NCBI GenBank assembly: GCA_020720565.1
Contig: DYOK01000003.1
Span: 1 to 15,949 of the forward strand
Direction: 5' to 3'
Length of the DNA: 15,949 nt
Source: Acetofilamentum sp.
GTDB lineage: Bacteria; Bacteroidota; Bacteroidia; Bacteroidales; JAFGXI01
Under the pieces are notes generated by a model, which saw only the letters and a list, made by a program, of their open reading frames with translations, did not search any database and had not been told where the DNA came from. Both the position numbers and the translations under genes were made by a program. Below are positions 1-6,966 of this stretch, piece after piece (position 1 is the first letter of the stretch; the number at the start of each line of letters is the position of its first letter).

Positions 1-737
1 CCTTCAGCACGTCCTTCGGCACGTCCTTTCTCATGGGTTTGATGAAGAATGGTTTTTTCGCTGCTGATTCTGTCCCAATTTTTATCGTAAAGTGCTTTTT
101 CTTCTTTGCTTAGCGAAGCTTCGTAAACATATTCAATGGCCTGTTTTATTTCCTTTTGCTTGAGTAATTCTTCGTCGATGTTTGTAGTCGATTCGTTAAT
201 TTCAGTCAGGAATCTTAACCAAAGTACTTGTAACTTTTTATCGCGAATATTTTGAGCACGGAATTTTTCGAGTTCAATAAATACAAACTCAAGTCCTTCG
301 AGTCTTTCGTCGGTATTTTTTAAATGTACCACTGCATAATGGTGATAATGCGCTTCGGTTTGGGGAAGAAAATTTTGATTGATTAAATTTAGGGCGTAAA
401 CCGGTTGCAATTGTTGATACTCACTGCCTTTTCCGCTTTGAGTAACAAATGCTTTAGAGGCATTAAACAATACCCTCTGTTTAAAAGCCGTAGTCCAATT
501 CATTTGCATTTCTACCAAAAACTGCCTTCCGTATTGGTCTTTGCAGCGCACATCGACAGCCGAAAATTTTTCGAGAAAAGTTTCAGGAATCATTTCCAGT
601 GAAAGATATTCTAATTCGACAATTTGCCTGCCGTCGGGCAAAGGTAACATCGAATTGAGAAAGCTTTTTAGAATATCAGGGTGTTGCCCGAATATCTTTT
701 TGAAAATATAATCGTTTTTAGGGTCGAGAAAAATCAT
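1..737 (-). CDS. Rpn/YhgA-like PD-(D/E)XK nuclease family protein, partial
   Basis: This gene reads leftward from an ATG at 735-737 and is open for 245 codons to the window edge, so its C-terminus is missing. The start MIFLDPKNDYIFKKIFG is the usual opening of the PDDEXK_2 'transposase-like' nuclease family, related to Rpn recombination-promoting nucleases. The nuclease core is visible: D62 in VDVRC, then E76 and Q78 in FLVEMQ, giving the D...E-x-Q catalytic pattern, with E43 as a possible further acidic ligand. The visible C-terminal end is EKGRAEGRAEG, the start of the Gly/Ala/Glu repeat tail common in this family. Members are predicted DNA endonucleases; the actual role (mobile-element-like spread, recombination, or phage defence) is unsettled. 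Family assignment is firm from the sequence pattern; activity is inferred. It appears to be a stand-alone gene with its own -7 box. Confidence 0.85.
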   Translation of the reverse strand, partial: MIFLDPKNDYIFKKIFGQHPDILKSFLNSMLPLPDGRQIVELEYLSLEMIPETFLEKFSAVDVRCKDQYGRQFLVEMQMNWTTAFKQRVLFNASKAFVTQSGKGSEYQQLQPVYALNLINQNFLPQTEAHYHHYAVVHLKNTDERLEGLEFVFIELEKFRAQNIRDKKLQVLWLRFLTEINESTTNIDEELLKQKEIKQAIEYVYEASLSKEEKALYDKNWDRISSEKTILHQTHEKGRAEGRAE

Positions 738-751
738 TTGATATTTTTTTA

Positions 752-759
752 CAAAGATA
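752..759 (-). promoter_or_regulatory. Candidate -7 promoter box for the nuclease gene
   Basis: Read on the minus strand this is TATCTTTG, a perfect match to the Bacteroidota TAnnTTTG -7 element, 15 bases upstream of the ATG. I see no TTG at the expected -33 spacing, so this is a half-supported promoter. It would give a very short leader. Confidence 0.4.
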
Positions 760-866
760 GTAAATCGAAATGAATTAGGATTTTGACATATTTATTAATG
801 CATTGGCTTATATATCAGTAATATAGATAATATCCAAACCTTGTGTTTTATTTTGGGACCCTAATA

Positions 867-3800
867 TCAATCTCGTGTTTTAAAGTTGTGGAATTTGTAA
901 TATGCTTTTGCCGAAATAATTGCAATCACAGCCAAGGTATAATACACAAAATCAGGAATTGGAACAGGATCACCTTTGGCGTACGAATGAAGTCCAGAAA
1001 GATAATAATTAACCCCAAAGTAGGTCATAATTACAGTACTTAAAGCCAATAAAGACAATAAGTTAAATGTAAATATGCTTTTCATTTTTGGAACAAACCT
1101 AATGTGTAAAATTATGGCATAAATCAGCATGGTAATTAATGCCCAAGTTTCTTTCGAATCCCAACCCCAATAACGACCCCAACTCTCGTTAGCCCAGACA
1201 CCGCCTAAGAATGTTCCAATACTTAATAAGAAAAGACCCGCTATTAAACTCATTTCGTTAATGTAAGTCAATTGCTTGATTTTAATATCAAGACGTTCTT
1301 TGTTGTTGGTATTTGTCATAATCAGTATCAACATATTGATAAAGCCTAAAAGTGCCCCTAATGCCAAGAACCCATAACTAGCTGTAATTACAGCCACATG
1401 GATGGTTAACCAATACGATTGGAGAACGGGCACCAAATTAGTAATTTCTGGGTCAATCCAGCTTAAATGAGCTACTAATAAAATCATTCCAGAGAGCACT
1501 GTGGTTGCGGCCAATGCAATGGTACTGCTGCGGCTAAATAAGAAACCAGCCAGCATAGTCGCCCACGAAATGTAAATCATGCTTTCGTATCCGTTACTCC
1601 ATGGGGCATGCCCCGAAATATACCAACGTAAACCTAAACCAAAGGTGTGAAGTAAAAAGGCCAAGCTTAAAATTCCAACAAAAGTCCAAATTAGATATTT
1701 GATTCTCAGTTGGTTGAATAGTAGTTTTGCAAATAACAAGGCCAGAAATGCAAGGCCTGTAATAAAATAAAACTCAAATAAATGACGAAATATGGCAGAC
1801 TCGTTATAAAAGATTTCAGCTTTTAGTTTGCTAGGGCTCATTAAAATGGGCTTGCTTAAAATATCTTGGTTTTGTTTAATATAACTTAAAGTGCTATCCG
1901 CTTTTTGCCAATTTCCAGTTTTTATACCGTCCTGCAAATCTAACATGTACATTCGGTATACATTATACACAAAAGTGGAATCTTCGCCTCGAAATGCTTT
2001 TAAGCCACTATTTAGATTGTGCCATTTGTGGGTAGAATCGCCTCTTAAAGGAAAAATATTAAGAAAATCGCCACTCAATGTCATATAGAGAATGTTGACC
2101 ATTTCGTCCAGTTTTATTATGGCTTTGTCGAATTGGTCTTGCCGAGCGGGTGATTTGGCATAAGCTTGCTCAACTTTATCGCCCAATTTATACTGCATTT
2201 CATCGTCGAATAGTGATGCTAAGGTTACAAAACCTTCGGGACTGGCATTGAGTAGTTTCGCTAAATCTGGATTTTTAACCTTAAGAATGGGTTCTTGACT
2301 CCACGCCTTGGGCTCGAGCATCATACTTAGCAAAATTTGATTAGGGTTCAAATCTTTATAGGCACTACGACGAGATAATTTTCGAATGGTTTCGTGGGCT
2401 AATGTATTAATGGGTTTAATTCTCCCGCCTTGGTCTTGAACTTGCAATTGCCCAAACTTTTCTGCATGTACAGGATTAATTATCGGTACTTGTGCATTAA
2501 CTTGGTTGTTTATTCCAAATGCAAAAAACATTAAGAATACAACGACTGTTTTATCTATTGAGCTCACTTGTTTGGCTAAAAATCTAAAACGGCTGTTTTT
2601 GTCAAAAATATTGATGAACATTCCTAGCGAAAGCAAAAAGTATCCGATATAGGTAATCATTGTACCCCAGTAATCTTTGTTGACCGATAATATTGTGCCC
2701 ATTTCGTCAGAGTCGTATGACGATTGATAAAATCGTAATCCGTTGAATTGTAGTACGTTATTCATAAAAATTCGATGTTTTTCTGTGCTATGGTTTATCG
2801 AATCTATCAAAGTGATATAACTTTCGTACGAGGCTGGGCTCATTGAACCATGATACCTTTCAAGTTTAAAATCGTCGAGTTGAATGCTAAAAGGTAAGGT
2901 AATTTTGTCGGCACCAAATCGGACTTGATAGGTCTCGTCTCCAAGTAACACGTCAACCGATTGCCCGTAGTAGGTCGATTTACCATATACATACACAATT
3001 TGTTGATGATTATTGCCCTCAATTTGTAATTCGAGGGCATCCAGTGGAAATAAATCTTTATCTTTTTGAGAATTGACTTGGGTCAATGCAAAAGGATAAA
3101 TTTTGCTAACAACCATCTGATAGTTTGCCCAGGTATACAACTTCATGTTTTGAACAGGTATCAAAATATTGCTGGCATAAGTTTCAATTATTGTATCGGA
3201 CATGTGCTTAATAACCATGGTGTCGGCTAAAGTGAAAAACATACCGGAATCAGTAGAAACAATATTGATGGCTTGGTCGATTGGCTTTTGGGTAAAATTA
3301 AATTTTTGGCCACTAAAAGTTTTTATCTCACCCTCTTTAATGTAGACATCTTCTCGACCGTTTTGACCAGCCAAAGTAAAACTGATGATAGTTTTTCCAG
3401 ATTTGTCTTCAATAATTTCTTCTGATGCGTTGGGAATAAACCGCTGCATTTTTATACTAATATTTTGGTTGTTGATGCTTGTTTTTACATCGAATTGCCC
3501 CCCAGAAAGTTGATTGAAGTCCGCGTCAATCTTTTTTGAATCAGTATTTTCCCCTTTTGTTTGACCGATTTCAACCAGAGTATTATACGTTAAAATTGAA
3601 TTGCTTTTTTCACCCTCGCGAATATGCATCACCCCTTCGTATGAGAAAAAACGGGTAATAGCCGCCCCAAGTATAACAATCACAAAACCAGCATGAAAAG
3701 CAAATATACTTAGCTTTTTAAGTTGATACATTTTGAAATTCTTTGCTACTAGAACGAAATTAACCAAAAGAAAGAAATGCAGAATATTGAACCAAATCGA

Positions 3801-3941
3801 TTTGTATACCAACCAATTGGCCGAAGGTGTCCCATAATCGTTCTCGATAAAGGTCGCTATAGCAGTAGCTAAGGCGTAAACGAGCAGTAAAATGACACCA
3901 AATTTTACATGACTAATAAACTTATATATTTTTAAGAGCAT
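867..3941 (-). CDS. ccsBA: CcsBA-type cytochrome c synthetase (ResB-CcsA fusion, system II)
   Basis: This 1024-residue membrane protein exports heme and attaches it to CxxCH motifs of apocytochromes c in the periplasm. The N-terminal ResB/CcsB half has hydrophobic segments near 11-31, 46-66 and 78-98, a large periplasmic domain (about 100-424) and a further membrane segment near 425-445. The C-terminal CcsA half begins near 720 and carries the heme-binding WWD region at about 915-933, including WGRYWGWDSKETW. Candidate heme-ligand histidines are H83 and H765 in membrane segments and H848 (WLTIH) and H946 (ILHIR) flanking the WWD loop. Between the halves lies a soluble domain (about 485-715) with RIKPINTLAHETIRKLS, seen in Bacteroidota versions. 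A hydrophobic stretch at 464-478 followed by VNAQ looks like an internal signal peptide. It is transcribed divergently from the transaldolase gene, and I found no clear terminator after it. Identification is confident; the histidine assignments follow family knowledge. Confidence 0.95.
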   Translation of the reverse strand: MLLKIYKFISHVKFGVILLLVYALATAIATFIENDYGTPSANWLVYKSIWFNILHFFLLVNFVLVAKNFKMYQLKKLSIFAFHAGFVIVILGAAITRFFSYEGVMHIREGEKSNSILTYNTLVEIGQTKGENTDSKKIDADFNQLSGGQFDVKTSINNQNISIKMQRFIPNASEEIIEDKSGKTIISFTLAGQNGREDVYIKEGEIKTFSGQKFNFTQKPIDQAINIVSTDSGMFFTLADTMVIKHMSDTIIETYASNILIPVQNMKLYTWANYQMVVSKIYPFALTQVNSQKDKDLFPLDALELQIEGNNHQQIVYVYGKSTYYGQSVDVLLGDETYQVRFGADKITLPFSIQLDDFKLERYHGSMSPASYESYITLIDSINHSTEKHRIFMNNVLQFNGLRFYQSSYDSDEMGTILSVNKDYWGTMITYIGYFLLSLGMFINIFDKNSRFRFLAKQVSSIDKTVVVFLMFFAFGINNQVNAQVPIINPVHAEKFGQLQVQDQGGRIKPINTLAHETIRKLSRRSAYKDLNPNQILLSMMLEPKAWSQEPILKVKNPDLAKLLNASPEGFVTLASLFDDEMQYKLGDKVEQAYAKSPARQDQFDKAIIKLDEMVNILYMTLSGDFLNIFPLRGDSTHKWHNLNSGLKAFRGEDSTFVYNVYRMYMLDLQDGIKTGNWQKADSTLSYIKQNQDILSKPILMSPSKLKAEIFYNESAIFRHLFEFYFITGLAFLALLFAKLLFNQLRIKYLIWTFVGILSLAFLLHTFGLGLRWYISGHAPWSNGYESMIYISWATMLAGFLFSRSSTIALAATTVLSGMILLVAHLSWIDPEITNLVPVLQSYWLTIHVAVITASYGFLALGALLGFINMLILIMTNTNNKERLDIKIKQLTYINEMSLIAGLFLLSIGTFLGGVWANESWGRYWGWDSKETWALITMLIYAIILHIRFVPKMKSIFTFNLLSLLALSTVIMTYFGVNYYLSGLHSYAKGDPVPIPDFVYYTLAVIAIISAKAYYKFHNFKTRD

Positions 3942-3966
3942 TTTGTTTTGTTTTTTAATAATACCA

Positions 3967-3974
3967 CAAAGCTA
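3967..3974 (-). promoter_or_regulatory. Candidate -7 promoter box for ccsBA
   Basis: On the minus strand this reads TAGCTTTG, a full match to TAnnTTTG, lying 26 bases upstream of the ATG. No TTG is present at the usual -33 distance. Transcription would begin near 3960, leaving a leader of about 19 bases. Confidence 0.4.
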
Positions 3975-4085
3975 ATGATTTATTCACTGAAATTTCTTGT
4001 ACTTCATCATGTTTTTTAGTATTTAAGCAAACAGATACTCCAATTAAGAACGTGCTATATATCAATATTTTTTTTATTTTGACTA

Positions 4086-4113
4086 TTTGTCACAATTATA
4101 AGATGTACCTTTG
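4086..4113 (+). promoter_or_regulatory. Candidate promoter for the transaldolase gene
   Basis: TTTG at 4086-4089 and TACCTTTG at 4106-4113 match the Bacteroidota -33 and -7 elements, with a 16-base gap that is slightly shorter than usual. A second TTTG at 4078-4081 gives a longer gap of 24. The start site would fall near 4120, about 215 bases before the tal ATG, so the leader is unusually long if this is the promoter used. Confidence 0.5.
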
Positions 4114-4300
4114 CAAAAAATTCATTATCAGTCCAATTCTGATGTGTATTTTGGGGTTTAAATCAAAAAAACTTGCTTTTTGACCTCGTATTGGTTTGTC
4201 GAAATGTAAGTTAAAGTTTGAATTTTGCACTTCGAATAAAATATCATTGTGTTTTATTGATATAAGAGCTTGATAAAAAGTAGTTAGAAAATAATAAAGC

Positions 4301-4313
4301 AGGTCGAAGACCT
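4301..4313 (+). repeat. Perfect small hairpin just upstream of the tal start
   Basis: AGGTC and GACCT pair perfectly around a GAA loop, ending 23 bases before the tal ATG. It is short and not followed by a U-tract, so it is not a classical terminator. It might modulate ribosome access. A degraded counterpart with a wobble pair occurs at 8703-8715. Confidence 0.35.
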
Positions 4314-4336
4314 TAAGTTAATTAAATTTAGATTAT

Positions 4337-4990
4337 ATGAAGTTTTTTGTAGACACAGCCAATTTAGACCAGATTAGAGAAGCTCAAGACTTGGGCGTAC
4401 TAGATGGTGTAACCACCAACCCATCGTTGATGGCCAAAGAAGGTATCAAAGGAAAAGATGCCATTTTAAAACACTATATCGATATTTGTAATATTGTAGA
4501 TGGCGATGTAAGTGCCGAAGTACTTTCGACCGAATATGCCGATATGATTAAAGAAGGTGAAGAATTAGCCGCTTTGCATCCACAAATAGTTGTTAAAGTA
4601 CCTGCAACTAAAGATGGTATTAAAGCCGTTAAATACTTATCGGGTAAAGACATTAAAACCAATTGTACCCTCGTATTTTCGGCCGGACAAGCATTGTTAG
4701 CTGCAAAAGCAGGTGCTACCTATGTGTCACCTTTTATTGGCCGACTTGACGATACGTCTACCGATGGAATCGCGTTAATTGCACAAATTGTCGAAATGTT
4801 TAACTATTACGATTTCGAAACACAAGTTCTTGCAGCCTCAATTCGTCATACCATGCACATTATACAATGCGTCGAAGCTGGTGCCGATGTAGCGACATGT
4901 CCTTTACATGCCATCGAAGGCTTGTTGAAACACCCATTAACAGATTTGGGCTTGGCTCAATTTGCGAAAGATACTCAAAAAATGAGCTAA
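4337..4990 (+). CDS. tal: Transaldolase of the small TalC/FSA-like subfamily
   Basis: This 217-residue cytoplasmic TIM-barrel enzyme belongs to the short transaldolase/fructose-6-phosphate aldolase family (usual length about 215-220). It is expected to move a dihydroxyacetone unit between sugar phosphates in the non-oxidative pentose phosphate pathway through a Schiff base. The opening MKFFVDTANLDQIREA and GVTTNPSL at 24-31 are family hallmarks. The Schiff-base lysine is K87 in VVKVPAT. At the position where E. coli fructose-6-phosphate aldolase has a tyrosine (VAPYVNR) this protein has F133 in VSPFIGR, the residue typical of true transaldolases, so I favour transaldolase over aldolase activity. 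The gene is probably monocistronic: it has its own promoter candidate and long leader, and a strong terminator follows directly. Family certainty is high; the choice of reaction is inferred from one residue. Confidence 0.93.
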   Translation: MKFFVDTANLDQIREAQDLGVLDGVTTNPSLMAKEGIKGKDAILKHYIDICNIVDGDVSAEVLSTEYADMIKEGEELAALHPQIVVKVPATKDGIKAVKYLSGKDIKTNCTLVFSAGQALLAAKAGATYVSPFIGRLDDTSTDGIALIAQIVEMFNYYDFETQVLAASIRHTMHIIQCVEAGADVATCPLHAIEGLLKHPLTDLGLAQFAKDTQKMS

Positions 4991-4999
4991 ATATAAAGT

Positions 5000-5043
5000 A
5001 AGCTCTGTGCGGAAATTTTGTACCTGCACAGAGCTTGTTTTAT
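5000..5043 (+). terminator. Rho-independent terminator after tal
   Basis: AAGCTCTGTGC (5000-5010) pairs perfectly with GCACAGAGCTT (5026-5036), an 11-base-pair stem that can be extended inward by two pairs, followed by GTTTTATT. It begins ten bases after the tal stop codon and separates tal from the next gene. Confidence 0.9.
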
Positions 5044-5131
5044 TATCTGGATCTCTTTGTTTAGTGAGGATTAGAGAATCAAAAGGAATATCGATTTATA
5101 AGATATTTTTACCTTTCAAAAAGAACTGAGC

Positions 5132-5746
5132 ATGATATTGAAAGTTTACCCCGAAAATCCTAATTCAAAGACAATCGAAAAAATTGTCGATGTCATTTCG
5201 AAGGGAGGCGTGGTCGTTTATCCTACCGACACAGTGTATAGTTTTGGATGTAGCATTCATTCTGTGTCGGGAATCGAACGGATAGCAAAGCTTAAGAATA
5301 TTGACGCCAAAAAGTATGAGTTTACAGTGGTTTTTGATAATATTTCTCATATTTCGCAATATGCAAAAGCTTTTGATAATCAGGTTTATAAAATTCTGAA
5401 ACGGCATATGCCCGGGCCATTTACTTTTATTTTAGAGTCCAATAATGAATTGCCCAAACACTTGCGAAATAACTCGAAAACTATTGGGGTCAGAATTCCA
5501 AACCATAGCGTGCCGCTCGAGATTATTCGACAATTAAAATCACCGATTATTTCAACTTCGGTTTATGTCGAATCGGAAGTGATCGAATATACCACCGATC
5601 CCGAATTGATTGACGAAAGGTATGGTGATAAAATCGATTTGATCATCGATAGTGGATATGGTAATACAGATGCTTCAACAGTTGTTGATTGTACAACTGG
5701 GAATTTTGAAATAATTCGTCAAGGCTTAGGTATTTTTTCGATTTAA
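5132..5746 (+). CDS. YciO/Sua5/YrdC-family protein (threonylcarbamoyl-AMP synthase-like)
   Basis: This 204-residue protein covers a single YrdC fold. Family members TsaC/Sua5 make threonylcarbamoyl-AMP from threonine, bicarbonate and ATP for the t6A modification at position 37 of ANN-decoding tRNAs. Seen here: VVYPTDTVYSFGC (28-40), PGPFTFIL (94-101), KTIGVRIP (116-123), PIISTS (138-143) and IIRQGLG (194-200). The overall pattern, including FT at 64-65 and the TDPELI segment at 155-160, is closest to E. coli YciO. The STSAN motif of TsaC is replaced by STSVY at 141-145, and the basic KRP-type loop is altered. YciO proteins bind the same kind of substrates, but their contribution to t6A is debated. 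There is no C-terminal Sua5 domain. The permease gene follows 46 bases later and may be co-transcribed. The fold is certain; the enzyme role is probable only. Confidence 0.85.
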   Translation: MILKVYPENPNSKTIEKIVDVISKGGVVVYPTDTVYSFGCSIHSVSGIERIAKLKNIDAKKYEFTVVFDNISHISQYAKAFDNQVYKILKRHMPGPFTFILESNNELPKHLRNNSKTIGVRIPNHSVPLEIIRQLKSPIISTSVYVESEVIEYTTDPELIDERYGDKIDLIIDSGYGNTDASTVVDCTTGNFEIIRQGLGIFSI

Positions 5747-5792
5747 GTAATTTCAAAAAAACATGTCATATTCCTAAATATTACAAAAGAAG

Positions 5793-6869
5793 ATGATTTC
5801 CTATATAACTAAAAAGATTATTTATGCGTTTTTTGTGCTTTGGGGCGTCATCACAGTAGTTTTCTTTCTTTTTAATATTTTACCAGGCGATTCGTCCCGA
5901 ATGCTAATGGGGCAACGAAGCGACCTACAAACCTTACAAGCGATTCGGCACGATCTGGGGTTAGATAAAAGTATTATGGAACGTTATGCAAAATACTTAA
6001 ACGACTTATCGCCATTGTCGGTGCATTCGTTGTCAAAATCAAGCTTTTATTATTTCGATTCTTCAAACTATTCAAGTGCAATTCGAATTTTAAGTGTTAG
6101 CAACAAAATTTTGGTTGTTAAAACGCCATATCTTCAACGCTCATTTCAATCCAAAAAAACGGTCAGTTCTGTATTAAGTAATACTTTTTTTAATACATTG
6201 ATTTTGGCTTTGGTGTCAATATTTTTAGCCTCGGTAATAGGGATTATTTTAGGCGTTTGGGCCGCATTGTACAAAAATTCTTGGTACGATCGTTTGATAT
6301 TGGTATTTACTTCGATGGGAATGGCTTTGCCTTCTTTTTTCGCTGCTATTTTATTCGCGTGGCTATTTGCATACAAATGGTCGTGGTGGACACACCTCGA
6401 TTTAACTGGGAATTTGGTGGAGCTCGACGATTATGGAAATGAATTAAAATACCATTGGAAGAACTTAATTTTACCTTCTATAACGCTGGGAATTAGACCT
6501 TTATCGGTCGTTTTACAGCTTTCGCGTAATGCTATGCTCGATGTGCTTTCGCAAGATTATATCAGAACCGCAAAAGCTAAAGGACTGAGCTCAAGTAAAG
6601 TCATTTTTAAACACGCACTAAAAAATGCAATGAATCCTGTTATTACCTCAATTTCGGGTTGGTTAGCCGGAATGTTAGCTGGAGTTGTCTTTGTGGAGTA
6701 TATTTTTGGATGGAAAGGGCTAGGATATGTTGTAGTTGAAGGGGTAAATAACTATGACATTCCTATTGTAATCGGTGTGGTAATAAATATTTCTATTGTG
6801 TTTGTAATCATTACTTTACTGGTCGATTTGCTTTATGTTTTACTTGATCCGAGAGTAAAACTGGATTAA
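5793..6869 (+). CDS. ABC transporter permease, DppB/OppB family
   Basis: This 358-residue inner-membrane protein matches the B-type permease of dipeptide/oligopeptide/nickel importers. It has the N-terminal membrane segment (about 10-30) ending in the conserved NILPGD, the R-HDLGLD element at 52-58, and later membrane helices near 133-158, 168-192, 284-304 and 324-348. The EAA loop that contacts the ATPase is at about 255-283 (DYIRTAKAKGLSSSKVIF). The C-terminus ends in LLYVLLDPRVKLD, typical of the family. A loop of about 40 residues after LNDLSPLS (71-78) is larger than in E. coli DppB and resembles other Bacteroidota homologues. No partner permease, ATPase or binding protein lies next to it, so the substrate cannot be named; peptides are likely. 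The start at 5793 fits the usual family N-terminus. Confidence 0.92.
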   Translation: MISYITKKIIYAFFVLWGVITVVFFLFNILPGDSSRMLMGQRSDLQTLQAIRHDLGLDKSIMERYAKYLNDLSPLSVHSLSKSSFYYFDSSNYSSAIRILSVSNKILVVKTPYLQRSFQSKKTVSSVLSNTFFNTLILALVSIFLASVIGIILGVWAALYKNSWYDRLILVFTSMGMALPSFFAAILFAWLFAYKWSWWTHLDLTGNLVELDDYGNELKYHWKNLILPSITLGIRPLSVVLQLSRNAMLDVLSQDYIRTAKAKGLSSSKVIFKHALKNAMNPVITSISGWLAGMLAGVVFVEYIFGWKGLGYVVVEGVNNYDIPIVIGVVINISIVFVIITLLVDLLYVLLDPRVKLD

Positions 6870-6907
6870 CTGAAGCTTTTTTTTGATAATTATCTGCATT
6901 TTGTCCA

Positions 6908-6937
6908 TTGATAATTCAATATAAGTTGTTATCTTTG
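6908..6937 (+). promoter_or_regulatory. Promoter for the MORN-repeat lipoprotein
   Basis: TTG at 6908-6910 and TATCTTTG at 6930-6937 match the Bacteroidota -33/-7 pair with the canonical gap of 19 bases. The start site would be near 6944, about 23 bases before the ATG. A perfect palindrome GATAATTATC (6885-6894) lies just upstream, and part of it recurs as GATAATT at 6910-6916, overlapping the -33 region; this could be an operator. Confidence 0.65.
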
Positions 6938-6966
6938 GTAAGATTAACCGCGGAATCGATAGTATT

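Larger units (their letters stand above)
3942..4336. other. Divergent intergenic region with promoters and a long transaldolase leader
   Basis: This 395-base gene-free stretch separates divergent ccsBA and tal. It holds a -7 box for ccsBA at 3967-3974 (minus), a promoter candidate for tal at 4086-4113 (plus), and about 220 bases of probable tal leader. The leader contains three small inverted repeats: ATCAG/CTGAT at 4127-4143, AATAAAA/TTTTATT at 4235-4258, and AGGTC-GAA-GACCT at 4301-4313. I found no open reading frame or tRNA in it. The 3' end resembles a second intergenic sequence at 8684-8725. Confidence 0.6.

Noticed and set aside
405..602. A short plus-strand open frame over the nuclease gene
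   Set aside because: The minus strand encodes a clear PDDEXK-family protein over the same bases, which explains the open frame.
854..861. GGGACCC palindrome as a terminator after ccsBA
   Set aside because: It is a seven-base palindrome with a single central base, so it cannot form a stable hairpin loop, and no U-tract follows on the minus strand.
5110..5117. TACCTTTC as a -7 box for the YciO-like gene
   Set aside because: The last base mismatches the consensus and no TTG lies at a suitable distance upstream, so support is too thin to annotate.
6870..6884. T-run after the permease gene as a terminator
   Set aside because: A run of eight T follows AAGCTT, but there is no stem of useful length before it.
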